Under the pieces are notes generated by a model. The model was not told the DNA's origin and searched no databases. It worked only from the letters and a program-made list of their open reading frames with translations. A stretch of DNA of 64,000 bases from VRUE01 sp044867645. GTDB lineage: Bacteria; Actinomycetota; Thermoleophilia; Solirubrobacterales; 70-9. The stretch's first letter is position 1. Each line of letters starts with the position of its first letter. This document shows positions 22,581-30,678 of the stretch, piece after piece. The position numbers and the translations under genes were made by a program. The stretch lies in assembly GCA_044867645.1 (NCBI GenBank), contig JBIOVI010000041.1:124001-188000 (forward strand). The letters run 5' to 3'.

Positions 22581-24014
22581 ATGGCAACGCCCGAGGCAGT
22601 CGCAGAGAAAAGAGAGCTCGCAGGCATCAACGCCGACTACAAGGAGAAGTTCGGCTTCCACGATCCCGAGAGCGGCTACGCCTACAAGGCGCCGAAGGGG
22701 CTTTCGCGCGAGGTGGTCGAGTCGATCTCCGAGTACAAGGACGAGCCACAGTGGATGCGCGACTTCCGGCTCAAGGCGCTGGAGCACTTCGAAAACCGAC
22801 CGACCCCGACCTGGGGCGGCAACCTTGGCCAGATCGACTTCGACGACATCCACTACTTCGTTCGCGCCTCCGACAAGAACAGCCGCGACTGGAGCGAGGT
22901 CCCGGACGACATCAAAAACACCTTCGACCGGCTTGGCATCCCCGAGGCGGAGCGCAAATTCCTCGCCGGGGTCGGTGCCCAGTACGAGTCCGAGGTCGTC
23001 TACCACCAGGTCAACGAGAAGCTCGAGGCCCAGGGCGTGATCTTCACCGACATGGACACGGCGCTGCGGGAGCACGAGGACCTGGTGCGCGAGTACTGGG
23101 CGACGGTGATCCCGCCCAACGACAACAAACTGGCTGCGCTCAACTCCGCTGTCTGGTCGGGCGGCTCCTTCGTCTACGTGCCGGCCGGGGTCAAGGTGGA
23201 GATGCCACTGCAGGCCTACTTCCGGATCAACACCGAGAACATGGGCCAGTTCGAGCGGACGCTGATCATCGCCGAGGAGGGCTCCGACGTCCACTACATC
23301 GAGGGCTGCACGGCGCCGGTCTACTCGACCGATTCGCTGCACTCCGCCGTGGTCGAGATCGTCGCCAAGCCGAGCTCACGGGTCCGCTACACGACTGTGC
23401 AGAACTGGTCGCAGAACGTCTACAACCTGGTCACCAAGCGCGCCATCGCGCAGGAGAAGGCGACGATGGAGTGGGTCGACTGCAACCTCGGCTCGAAACT
23501 GACGATGAAGTACCCGTCGATCTACCTGCTCGGCGAAGAAGCCCACGGCGAGATTCTCTCGATCGCCTTCGCCGGCGACGGCCAGCATCAGGATGCCGGC
23601 GGCAAGATCATCCACGCCGCGCCGCGCACCTCGTCCTCGATCTTCTCCAAGTCGATCTCCAAGGACGGCGGGCGCAGCACCTACCGCGGCCTGCTCGAGG
23701 TCGCAGATGGGGCGACCGAGTCGCGCTCCAAGGTCGTCTGCGACGCGCTGCTGCTCGACGAGGACTCGCGCTCGGACACCTACCCGACGATCCGGATCGG
23801 CGAGAACGATGCCGACGTCGGCCACGAGGCGACCGTCTCGAAAATCGGCGACGAGCAGATCTTCTACCTGCAGAGCCATGGGCTCGACGAGGAGGAGGCC
23901 TCGAAGATGATCGTCAACGGCTTCATCGAGCCGGTCACCAAGGAGCTACCGATGGAGTACGCGGTTGAGCTCAACCGCTTGATCGAGCTTCAAATGGAGG
24001 GAAGCATTGGCTGA
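22581..24014 (+). CDS. sufB: Fe-S cluster scaffold SufB
   Basis: A 477-aa scaffold subunit of SufBCD. The frame is open upstream to 22455, but that part lies within the Rieske gene in another frame; the real start is ATG 22581 (MATPEAVAEKRELAG). Conserved stretches include VVYHQVNEKLEAQGVIF, WSGGSFVYVPAGVKVEMPL, HYIEGCTAPVYSTDSLHSAV and the C-terminal YLQSHGLDEEEASKMIVNGF. It takes sulfur from the SufS-SufU relay and iron to build a cluster with SufC and SufD. The last eight bases overlap sufD. Confidence 0.96.
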   Translation: MATPEAVAEKRELAGINADYKEKFGFHDPESGYAYKAPKGLSREVVESISEYKDEPQWMRDFRLKALEHFENRPTPTWGGNLGQIDFDDIHYFVRASDKNSRDWSEVPDDIKNTFDRLGIPEAERKFLAGVGAQYESEVVYHQVNEKLEAQGVIFTDMDTALREHEDLVREYWATVIPPNDNKLAALNSAVWSGGSFVYVPAGVKVEMPLQAYFRINTENMGQFERTLIIAEEGSDVHYIEGCTAPVYSTDSLHSAVVEIVAKPSSRVRYTTVQNWSQNVYNLVTKRAIAQEKATMEWVDCNLGSKLTMKYPSIYLLGEEAHGEILSIAFAGDGQHQDAGGKIIHAAPRTSSSIFSKSISKDGGRSTYRGLLEVADGATESRSKVVCDALLLDEDSRSDTYPTIRIGENDADVGHEATVSKIGDEQIFYLQSHGLDEEEASKMIVNGFIEPVTKELPMEYAVELNRLIELQMEGSIG

Positions 24015-25167
24015 GGTCGCGACCGAACCGGCTTGGCTTTCCGAGAGGCGCCAGAAGGGCGCCTCTCTCGCGCAGAGCCTCCCCCTCCCCGACCAGAAGG
24101 CGAAGGGCTGGGAATTCACCGACCTCTCCCAGCTGGAGATCGACCGCTACGAGGCGGGCCCGGCAGTCGCCGCGATCGAGGGCGGAGAGGGCGCGACCGT
24201 GTTGCCGCTCGCCGCGGCGCTGGACTCGCACGAGACGCTGCTGCGGGAGCACCTCGGCTCGCTGGTTCCGGTCGAGGACCCCTTCGTCGCCCGTAACGAG
24301 GCGGATTGGCACGATGGGGTTCTCGTTCACGTGCCGCGCGGCGTCAAGATCGCCGAGCCGATCAAAGTGGAGTTGCCGCTCGACGAGGACGGCGCCGCGG
24401 TCTTCTGGCGCACGGTGATCGTGCTCGAGGAGGGTGCCGAGGCGGAGGTCTGGGAGCACTGCTCCTCGGCCGGCGACGAGACCGACGCTCTGCTCAACTC
24501 GGTGGTCGAGCTTCACGTCGGCCAGGCGGCGACGCTGCGCTACGTCAGCACCCAGGACATCTCCGAGCGGGCCTGGATCTTCTCCAGCCAGCGCGCCCAG
24601 GTGGAGCGTGACGGCCGGCTCGACTGGACCGCGCTCGGCTTCGGCTCTGCCCGTGGCAAGGTGCGGATGGAGACCAACCTCGCCGGCCCGGGCTCGGAGG
24701 CGCGGGTGACCGGCGGCTACGCCAGCGGACCTGGGCAGCACCTCGACTACGACACGACCCAGGAGCACTCGGCGCCGAACACCTTCTCCGACCTCGCCTT
24801 CCGCGGCGTCCTAGCGGCTGGCTCGACCGCCGTCTGGCGCGGAATGATCCGCGTCGACCCGGGCGCGCAGGGAACCGATGCTTTTCAGGAGAGCCGCAAC
24901 CTGCTGCTCTCTCCCGATGCCCACGCCGACGCGATCCCAGGCCTCGAGATCGAAGCCGACGACGTCCGCTGTACCCACGCCGCGGCGATCGCCCAGATCG
25001 ACCGCGACCAGCTCTTCTACCTGACCTCGCGCGGCCTCGATCCAGCGGCGGCGAAGCAGGTGATCATCGAGGGATTCCTCGAGTCGCTGGTCGAGCGGCT
25101 GGTCGCCGGGCCTGTGCGGGATGAGGTCTCGGCGGCGCTCGAACGGCGGCTGGGCGAGATTCTCTAG
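24007..25167 (+). CDS. sufD: Fe-S cluster assembly subunit SufD
   Basis: A 386-aa SufD with the beta-helix core related to SufB. Landmarks are KGWEFTDLSQLEIDRYEAG near the N-terminus, the beta-helix phrases DGVLVHVPRGVKIAEPIKVE and SRNLLLSPDAHADAIPGLEI, and the C-terminal CTHAAAIAQIDRDQLFYLTS with the conserved Cys-x-His. TTG 24007 is the start: GGAGG is six bases upstream, and it overlaps the sufB stop by eight bases. SufD with SufB and SufC forms the scaffold complex. Confidence 0.95.
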   Translation: MAEVATEPAWLSERRQKGASLAQSLPLPDQKAKGWEFTDLSQLEIDRYEAGPAVAAIEGGEGATVLPLAAALDSHETLLREHLGSLVPVEDPFVARNEADWHDGVLVHVPRGVKIAEPIKVELPLDEDGAAVFWRTVIVLEEGAEAEVWEHCSSAGDETDALLNSVVELHVGQAATLRYVSTQDISERAWIFSSQRAQVERDGRLDWTALGFGSARGKVRMETNLAGPGSEARVTGGYASGPGQHLDYDTTQEHSAPNTFSDLAFRGVLAAGSTAVWRGMIRVDPGAQGTDAFQESRNLLLSPDAHADAIPGLEIEADDVRCTHAAAIAQIDRDQLFYLTSRGLDPAAAKQVIIEGFLESLVERLVAGPVRDEVSAALERRLGEIL

Positions 25168-25385
25168 GGATCGGGCTTTCGGCCGCGGGTCCTGTCGTGA
25201 GGGGAGGGGGGCGCTGTGGGCGGGGTCGTCCTCGGCCCCCCTCCCTCCACGCCACCCGCGGGCGAATCGTCTGATTTCTTGCGTCGCTCGAAAAGCGTCG
25301 TTCGCACGATCGAGGCCAGGACGATCAGGACCGGGGGCAGGTAGAGGGCCCAGAGCCAGTGGCCGGCGTGGGCGAGCGGGAGCAC
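25164..25385 (-). CDS. Small single-span membrane protein
   Basis: A 73-aa protein with one hydrophobic segment (HWLWALYLPPVLIVLASIV) and a charged, proline-rich cytoplasmic tail. It is last in an operon with the polytopic protein at 25417, starting 31 bases after that gene, and its end overlaps the convergent sufD stop by four bases. No family recognised; the operon context suggests an accessory subunit. Confidence 0.55.
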   Translation of the reverse strand: MLPLAHAGHWLWALYLPPVLIVLASIVRTTLFERRKKSDDSPAGGVEGGGPRTTPPTAPPSPHDRTRGRKPDP

Positions 25386-25416
25386 CTCCCCAGGGTAGAC
25401 GGCAGCTCCTTGCCGC

Positions 25417-26811
25417 TCATGCGTTGGCGACCGAGAGCAGGTAGAGGCCGAAGCAGGTGAAAGCGACCATCACCGCCAGCATCCAGTACTGGGAGCGGGC
25501 CGCCTGACGGTAGTTGCCCCAGTAGGCGGTTGCGCGGTCGTGGGCGAGGGTGAGCGCAATCACGTGGCCGACGACGAGGGCGCCGACCTGCACATACCAG
25601 ATCGCGTTGGCGCTGAGCAGGCGGAAGTCGATGCCCGAGGAGGCAGTCCCGAAGAGGTCCGTCGTCCCGGTTCCCAACGGATCGGAGAGCAGGTAGGTGA
25701 ACTGGGCCTGCTCCTGGAAGACGAAGAGGCTGAAATAGTGAGCGACCAGGTAGGCGAGGGCGATCGGGATCAGGGTATGGGCGAAGCCCTCGCGCAGCTT
25801 CCTGAACGAGGGAGCACCCGGGACACTCGCCATCCCCCGCACGCCGATCAGGTAGACGGCGGCGACACCGGCGAAGCAGAGCAAGATGAAAATCGTGTCG
25901 GTCAAGCGCAGTGCCGCCGTCAGACCGAACCCCCAGTCAACGAAGCGGTTGAAGGTGCTTTCGAGGGCGCCTTTGAACGCTCCCTCCTGAGCGCCATCGA
26001 AGCTGGTCGTGGCGATCGAGGCGATCACCACGGCGGCCGAGCCCGGCACGGTCGCCCAGCGGGTGGCCGCCGAGAACGGCCTGCGCAACCCCAGCCGTCC
26101 GTCCTCGACGCCGAAGCAGCCGAGCTGTCCGAACATCCCGAAGTAGACCGAGAAGACCTCGCCGGTACGGCACCACTGCTCGGCACCGAACAGCGCCATC
26201 ATCGCCAGCGTGTAGCCGCTGTAGACGAGAGCCGCGGTGCCCGCGCTCTCCGGGGACAGCCCAACCGCCACCCCGCCGCTCGAGCCGTAGACAATCTCCA
26301 GCCAGACGACCGCGAGCAGACCGATCGCCGCGGGCCAGCGACCGAGCTTCTCCGGATAGCGCAGATGAGCAGGCTGCTGACCGGCAAGCGCGGTGAACCC
26401 ACCGCCCACGGCCCGGCCGACCGCGCGCCAGGGGTTGAAAGGCCGGAAGACGTCGCCGAGGAAGACGCTTACCAACGGAAAGCCGAGCCAGGCGGTGACG
26501 AAGAGGAAGGTGAGGGCGAAGTTGCGATCCGGGGCTTCCGTGCCGCGCAGGCCAGCGTAAATCGCCAGGCCGAGGAGGAAGATCCCAACCAGCCCGTAGA
26601 CGATCTGCGCCGGCAGCCCGAGCAGGGCCCGCGAGAGCCCCGCCCCGAGGGGACGCCAGCGGTCCTCCTCGAAGCGGGGCGCCCGCCAGCCGACCGAGAG
26701 CGCGAAGAAGGAGACGATCAGGACGATCGACGCCCCCCAGGCGAACAGCCAGGCGGGGACCGGCAGGTCCTGCCGCGCGACCAGCGCGTGCGCGAACGGC
26801 AGCATGCTCAC
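25417..26811 (-). CDS. Polytopic membrane protein of a cupredoxin-lipoprotein operon
   Basis: A 464-aa integral membrane protein with roughly ten hydrophobic helices. The GTG at 26811 overlaps the stop of the lipoprotein gene as GTGA. Notable loops are FRPFNPWRAVGRAVGG and the His-bearing FAHTLIPIALAYLVAHYFSL and GHVIALTLAHDRA, which put several histidines in or near membrane helices, as in a metal site. I recall similar actinobacterial proteins being labelled fenitrothion hydrolase-like; that label says little about the natural substrate. The adjacent cupredoxin-like lipoproteins suggest a copper or redox role in the envelope. Confidence 0.75.
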   Translation of the reverse strand: MSMLPFAHALVARQDLPVPAWLFAWGASIVLIVSFFALSVGWRAPRFEEDRWRPLGAGLSRALLGLPAQIVYGLVGIFLLGLAIYAGLRGTEAPDRNFALTFLFVTAWLGFPLVSVFLGDVFRPFNPWRAVGRAVGGGFTALAGQQPAHLRYPEKLGRWPAAIGLLAVVWLEIVYGSSGGVAVGLSPESAGTAALVYSGYTLAMMALFGAEQWCRTGEVFSVYFGMFGQLGCFGVEDGRLGLRRPFSAATRWATVPGSAAVVIASIATTSFDGAQEGAFKGALESTFNRFVDWGFGLTAALRLTDTIFILLCFAGVAAVYLIGVRGMASVPGAPSFRKLREGFAHTLIPIALAYLVAHYFSLFVFQEQAQFTYLLSDPLGTGTTDLFGTASSGIDFRLLSANAIWYVQVGALVVGHVIALTLAHDRATAYWGNYRQAARSQYWMLAVMVAFTCFGLYLLSVANA

Positions 26812-27224
26812 GGGTTAACCCGCAACTCCGCGATCTGCTCTTTGCGGCCCTCGAGCTCGACCTCGAAGATCCCTTCGATGTCCGCCGGGAAGGAAAACGA
26901 AACCGCGCCCCCGGCAGCGACGTCCTTCATCAGGTCGTAGCCGTGCACGTGGATCTCGTCGGCGACGTCGGAGCGCACCGTGAAGCGAACTTCTTCGCCG
27001 GCTTGGTATTCGAGCTCCTGCACGCCCCCGACCGGTTCGCCGTTTTCGACGACGATCGTCGCGGCGGGTTCGGCACTACCGCCGGTCGTCCCCCCGGCGC
27101 CGCTGCTGCTCGCGTGTGAGCTCGAGTTCGAGCTGCTGCTGTCGTCGCTGCCCCCACAGGCCACCAGACCGGCGATCGCAGCGATCGCAAGCAACAGCGA
27201 GGCAATCCTCTTCGTGTAGCTCAT
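26808..27224 (-). CDS. Cupredoxin-like lipoprotein 1
   Basis: A 138-aa lipoprotein: a Lys/Arg start, hydrophobic stretch and lipobox LVAC (lipidation at that Cys), a Ser/Gly-rich linker, then a cupredoxin-like beta domain. The domain shows VVENGEPVGGVQELEYQAGE, VRSDVADEIHVHGYDL and VELEGRKEQIAELRVNP. The HVHGYD histidines are the usual metal-site positions in EfeO/cupredoxin_1 domains. The start at 27224 (MSYTKR) is chosen over 27230 because AGGAG would touch the earlier ATG but stands six bases from this one. First of a GTGA-coupled pair with the membrane protein. Confidence 0.83.
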   Translation of the reverse strand: MSYTKRIASLLLAIAAIAGLVACGGSDDSSSSNSSSHASSSGAGGTTGGSAEPAATIVVENGEPVGGVQELEYQAGEEVRFTVRSDVADEIHVHGYDLMKDVAAGGAVSFSFPADIEGIFEVELEGRKEQIAELRVNP

Positions 27225-27325
27225 AACCATCTCCTCTCGATTGCAGGATGCGCACCCGTTCGCCCGCGGCCCAATAGGCACGCAAGGCGCAATCGAAGTG
27301 CGCGCGCTACTCGTCAGACAGATGG

Positions 27326-27562
27326 CTAAGCCGGTGGGGCTCGGCCCGAAAGGCCGAAGGCGAGCAGCAGTCCGCCGTGCGCGGCACGGGATGCGGGCAG
27401 ACGGGGACGGCGCCAGTTACTCGCCGCAGGGACCTTCACTCGAGCTCGAGAGGCGATCCGCTCGGCGAGCCGCATCGCCGCTTCGCAGCCCGGATAAAGA
27501 CCGAAAAGCAGCGAAACGACGAGAAGCAGAAGCGGAATCGCCGCGATCGCGAACTCGAGCAT
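27326..27562 (-). CDS. Small membrane-anchored protein between lipoprotein paralogues
   Basis: A 78-aa protein beginning with a hydrophobic helix (MLEFAIAAIPLLLLVVSLLF), then a positively charged tail with GLYPGCEAAMRLAERIA and the closing phrase GGLLLAFGLSGRAPPA. The order hydrophobic N-terminus, YPG, R-rich helix, GGLL end gives some confidence that it is real. It is spaced 44 bases after the second lipoprotein on the same strand. No ribosome site is obvious. Family and function unknown. Confidence 0.5.
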   Translation of the reverse strand: MLEFAIAAIPLLLLVVSLLFGLYPGCEAAMRLAERIASRARVKVPAASNWRRPRLPASRAAHGGLLLAFGLSGRAPPA

Positions 27563-27606
27563 CGATCGGAAAAGCTAGCGCAGCGCGAATCCGGGCCGCG
27601 GAAAGC

Positions 27607-27984
27607 TCACGGGAGGATGCGTATCTCGGCGATCTGCTCTTCGCGATTTTCGAGATAGACCGCGAAGAGCACTCGTTCCTTGGCCCTGAAGGAAAATGAG
27701 ACGGAGCCGCCTGCGGCAATATTCTTTTTGAGTTCGGCGTAGTGGACGAAGACGACGTCCGACACATCTGACCGTACCCGTAGGTGGATCTGCTCGCCCA
27801 CGTGGTATTTCAGGTTCCGCACCCCACCTACCGGCTTGCCGTCGCGGACGACGATGGTGGCTGGGGATCCACCATTCGTGCGATCGCCTTCGCCGTCGGC
27901 GTCGTTGCTCGCTCTGCAACCTGCAAAGCCCAAGATCGCAGCAAGCACAAACAACGACGGCAGGGCCAACCTCTTGAAACCCAT
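27607..27984 (-). CDS. Cupredoxin-like lipoprotein 2, degenerate metal site
   Basis: A 125-aa paralogue of the lipoprotein at 26808: the lipobox is FAGC, and the domain reads VVRDGKPVGGVRNLKYHVGE, VRSDVSDVVFVHYAEL and YLENREEQIAEIRILP. It shares the N-terminal and C-terminal strands almost word for word with copy 1, but the HVHGYD metal motif has become FVHYAE, so one histidine and the glycine are gone. It may bind a different ligand, or no metal. It lies upstream of the same operon and was probably formed by tandem duplication. Confidence 0.8.
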   Translation of the reverse strand: MGFKRLALPSLFVLAAILGFAGCRASNDADGEGDRTNGGSPATIVVRDGKPVGGVRNLKYHVGEQIHLRVRSDVSDVVFVHYAELKKNIAAGGSVSFSFRAKERVLFAVYLENREEQIAEIRILP

Positions 27985-28009
27985 AATTGCTCAGACAATC
28001 TAGCGCATA

Positions 28010-28879
28010 GTGGCTCGCCTGCTTTGGGTCGACCCGGATAACTTCCCGCTTCGCCCCATGCGACCCGAACGAGAGAACATTGCCGCTCCGGATCTGCCGG
28101 AGAGCCTCGCGTGGATCGGTCAGCCCCCCCATTCGATGCCCATTGCAACGGCTAGCGGTCCGGTCCTCGTCCACTTCCTCGACTTCGCGCAGCTCAACAG
28201 CGTCAGGACGCTGCCCTACGTCTCCGAGTGGTCCCGCCGCTACGCGGCCCACGGCCTCACCACGATCGGCATTCAGGCGCCACGCTTCCCGTTTGGCGCC
28301 GACCCGGGTCTGGTGGCGGCAGGGTTTGAGCGCCTTGGAGTCGAGTTCCCGATCGCCATCGATGCACAGCGACAGCTCTGGCACGCCTATGGCTGCGAGG
28401 GCTGGCCCAGCCTCTTCCTCTGGAAGACGGGGGGTGCGCTCGCCTGGTTCCACTTCGGCGAGGGCGAATACCACGCCAGCGAGGAGGCGATCCAGGCCGA
28501 GCTACGCGAGCAGGACGCCCTATGCGCGCTACCGGCGCCGATGGAGCCGATCCGCGATACCGACGCGCCAGGGGCCCGGGTCATGGCCCCCACGCCGGAG
28601 CAGTTCCCGGGTGGTTCCTGGGAGCACCCCTGGACCGCCGGTGAGCATAGTGAGGAGCTGGAGATCGCCTACGAAGCTGGCGGCGCCTACGCGACGGTCG
28701 AGGGCGAGGGCGAGATCGCCATCGAGTTAGACGGGATAGCGACAGACTCGATCCAGGTCTCGGGTCCCGCCCTGTACAAGCTCGCTGAGCATTTTCGGCA
28801 CGAGGCTCACCGTCTCGAGCTCCATGCCTCACCCGGCCTCCGCGTCTGGTCGATCAGCTTTGCAGCGGGCATCCCATGA
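28010..28879 (+). CDS. Thioredoxin-fold protein lacking the CxxC pair
   Basis: A 289-aa protein resembling DipZ/TlpA-type thioredoxin domains: PVLVHFLDFAQLNSVRTLPY corresponds to the VxFWxxxCxxC...RTLPYL strand, and GIQAPRFPFGADPG and YGCEGWPSLFLW follow as in that family. The redox cysteines are replaced (AQLNS at 60-64). A C-terminal beta domain (about 200-289) resembles the DipZ carbohydrate-binding-like end. No signal peptide, so probably cytoplasmic. The start is GTG 28010, without a clear ribosome site, divergent from the lipoprotein operon. Thiol exchange is unlikely; a binding or chaperone role is inferred. Confidence 0.8.
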   Translation: MARLLWVDPDNFPLRPMRPERENIAAPDLPESLAWIGQPPHSMPIATASGPVLVHFLDFAQLNSVRTLPYVSEWSRRYAAHGLTTIGIQAPRFPFGADPGLVAAGFERLGVEFPIAIDAQRQLWHAYGCEGWPSLFLWKTGGALAWFHFGEGEYHASEEAIQAELREQDALCALPAPMEPIRDTDAPGARVMAPTPEQFPGGSWEHPWTAGEHSEELEIAYEAGGAYATVEGEGEIAIELDGIATDSIQVSGPALYKLAEHFRHEAHRLELHASPGLRVWSISFAAGIP

Positions 28880-28943
28880 GCTCAGGCTTATAGTTTATTA
28901 TTTTCGATTATTACCTAATTTCGAAGACGACATGGAGCGTCAA
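28880..28943 (+). promoter_or_regulatory. AT-rich promoter region of the low-GC secreted gene
   Basis: The gap after the thioredoxin-like gene contains TATAGTTTATTATTTTCG and TTATTACCTAATTT, unlike the surrounding GC-rich spacers. Several overlapping -10-like hexamers are possible and none can be singled out. Confidence 0.4.
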
Positions 28944-29615
28944 ATGGCTCGCGACAATAAGACCCTGGGCATCGTTCTTCTCGCGACTCTTGCAGCGTGC
29001 ATCGGCCTTACTTCGCCTGCATCGGCCACCATGTTCCATTCCGAATTCGAAAAAACGCAATGGACAGGAACCGCGGAGGGCACGAGCAGGTTCGAAGTCG
29101 ACGAACTAGGGGGCGTGCAGTGCACGGGGGTCCAATACAAAGGAACAACCAGCAGCAAAACAGTATCGGCGGTATTGGCGAGTCCTACGTACGCAGGCTG
29201 TAAAGGCAATTTCCTCGGAATCGAAGGCTTTATCTCGCCAAATGGCTGCAGTTTTCAGTTGCAAGCCGGAACCGTCGAAGGCGGCAACAACGAGGGTTCA
29301 GTGGACATCGTGTGCAGTGGAGGCGAAATAGCGCTCACTACGTCGAAAGTCGGCGTCACGAAGTGCACGACGCATATCCCACCCCAAACGGGCAAAAAAA
29401 CGATTACATACTTCAATACCGGTTCCGGCTCGACACGTGAAATTACAGCCGAACTAAGTCTCACCGGCCTCACATACAGCCAGACAGAAGGATCAGGGCT
29501 GGGTAAATGCCCCAGCACTACCGATACAAAAAACGGCACCTACACCGCGAAAGCCTTGATCACAGGAGAGGAAGACGGCGTCTTCCCGATTCACTTTGGC
29601 ATTTGGGCCGAATGA
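28944..29615 (+). CDS. Low-GC secreted protein of unknown function
   Basis: A 223-aa exported protein: signal peptide TLGIVLLATLAACIGLTSPA with cleavage after ASA, then a Thr/Ser/Gly-rich beta domain with at least six cysteines (VQCTGV, YAGCKG, NGCSF, IVCSGG, TKCTTH, GKCPS) that could pair as disulfides. The start at 28944 is preferred to 28932 because GGAG lies six bases before it. Base and codon use are clearly more AT-rich than in the neighbours, and the upstream 64 bases are very AT-rich. It may have been acquired, or may belong to an order-specific surface family. Function unknown. Confidence 0.75.
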   Translation: MARDNKTLGIVLLATLAACIGLTSPASATMFHSEFEKTQWTGTAEGTSRFEVDELGGVQCTGVQYKGTTSSKTVSAVLASPTYAGCKGNFLGIEGFISPNGCSFQLQAGTVEGGNNEGSVDIVCSGGEIALTTSKVGVTKCTTHIPPQTGKKTITYFNTGSGSTREITAELSLTGLTYSQTEGSGLGKCPSTTDTKNGTYTAKALITGEEDGVFPIHFGIWAE

Positions 29616-29633
29616 CCCGACCCTGCGCAAGCC

Positions 29634-30599
29634 TCAGCCACTGGCGACCGCTTCGCGAATCTCCTTGGGCAGCATGAATCGCACATCCTCGTGGACGGTG
29701 CGCAGCTCGGAGACGTCTTCGGCGCCACGCTCGCGAAACAGCTCGACCAAGCGCTCGACCAGCTCCTCGGGGGCGCTGGCGCCAGAGGTGATTCCTACCG
29801 TCTCCACCCCCCCCAGCCACTCCTCCTGGACCTGAGTGTGGTTGTCGATCAGGTGTGAAGCGGCGCCGTGTTCGCGCGCCACCTCGACCAGCCGGTTGGA
29901 GTTGGAGGAGTTGGTTGAGCCGATCACCAGCACCAGCTCGCACTCGCGAGCGAGCTGCTTGACGGCGATCTGGCGATTGGTCGTCGCGTAGCAGATGTCG
30001 TCGGACTTGGAGCTGACGATCGCCGGGAACTTGGCGCGCAGGGCGGCGATGATCTCGGCCGTCTCATCGACCGAGAGCGTGGTCTGGGTGATGAAGGCGA
30101 CCCGCTCGGGGTCGGGGACCTCGAGCCCGTCCACCTCCTCGACCGTCTGCACGAGGACGATGCTGTCGGGAGCCTCCCCGGTCGTCCCTTCCACCTCCTC
30201 GTGACCCTCGTGGCCGATCATCACGATCGTGTAGCCATCGGCGGCGAACCGGCGTGCCTCGACGTGGACCTTGGTCACCAGCGGGCAGGTGGCATCGATA
30301 GTGCGCAGCTGTCGCGCGGCCGCGTTCTCGTGCACCGCCGGGGCGACGCCGTGAGCGGAGAAGACGACCATCTGTCCCTCTGGGACTTCGGTCTCCTCCT
30401 CGACGAAGATCGCCCCCCGCTTCGAGAGCTCCTCGACTACATGCTTGTTGTGGACGATCTCCTTGCGGACGTAAACGGGTGCGCCGTAGTGGTCGAGCGC
30501 GCGCTCGACCGTCTGCACAGCACGGTCGACGCCCGCGCAATATCCACGCGGCGCGGCAAGCAGAACCCGCTTCGGAGCGGCCGATGAGGCTGCGGACAT
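29634..30599 (-). CDS. ispH: 4-hydroxy-3-methylbut-2-enyl diphosphate reductase IspH
   Basis: A 321-aa IspH, the last enzyme of the MEP isoprenoid pathway, which reductively dehydroxylates HMBPP to IPP and DMAPP with a [4Fe-4S] cluster. Cluster cysteines are Cys21 (PRGYCAGV), Cys105 (DATCPLV) and Cys203 (DDICYATTNRQ); substrate residues include SAHGV and GSTNSSNS. It needs cluster supply from the SUF system encoded nearby. The mRNA looks leaderless: TACCCT (30611-30606) is six bases before the ATG. Divergent from the acyltransferase gene. Confidence 0.96.
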   Translation of the reverse strand: MSAASSAAPKRVLLAAPRGYCAGVDRAVQTVERALDHYGAPVYVRKEIVHNKHVVEELSKRGAIFVEEETEVPEGQMVVFSAHGVAPAVHENAAARQLRTIDATCPLVTKVHVEARRFAADGYTIVMIGHEGHEEVEGTTGEAPDSIVLVQTVEEVDGLEVPDPERVAFITQTTLSVDETAEIIAALRAKFPAIVSSKSDDICYATTNRQIAVKQLARECELVLVIGSTNSSNSNRLVEVAREHGAASHLIDNHTQVQEEWLGGVETVGITSGASAPEELVERLVELFRERGAEDVSELRTVHEDVRFMLPKEIREAVASG

Positions 30600-30678
30600 G
30601 GCTCCAGGGTACCGGTGCCGGGGTTGCGAACGACTGAGCGGGCTGGTGCCCGCGAGCGACCGAGGCTAGCCTTGCAGG
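30600..30678. promoter_or_regulatory. Divergent leaderless promoters of ispH and the WS/DGAT gene
   Basis: Leftward TACCCT (30611-30606) and rightward TAGCCT (30667-30672) each stand exactly six bases from their start codons (30599 and 30679). No Shine-Dalgarno sequence for the rightward gene. Confidence 0.6.

Noticed and set aside
25540..26940. 466-aa open frame on the plus strand
   Set aside because: Antisense to the polytopic membrane protein; very charged Glu/Asp/Arg-rich composition typical of a shadow frame.
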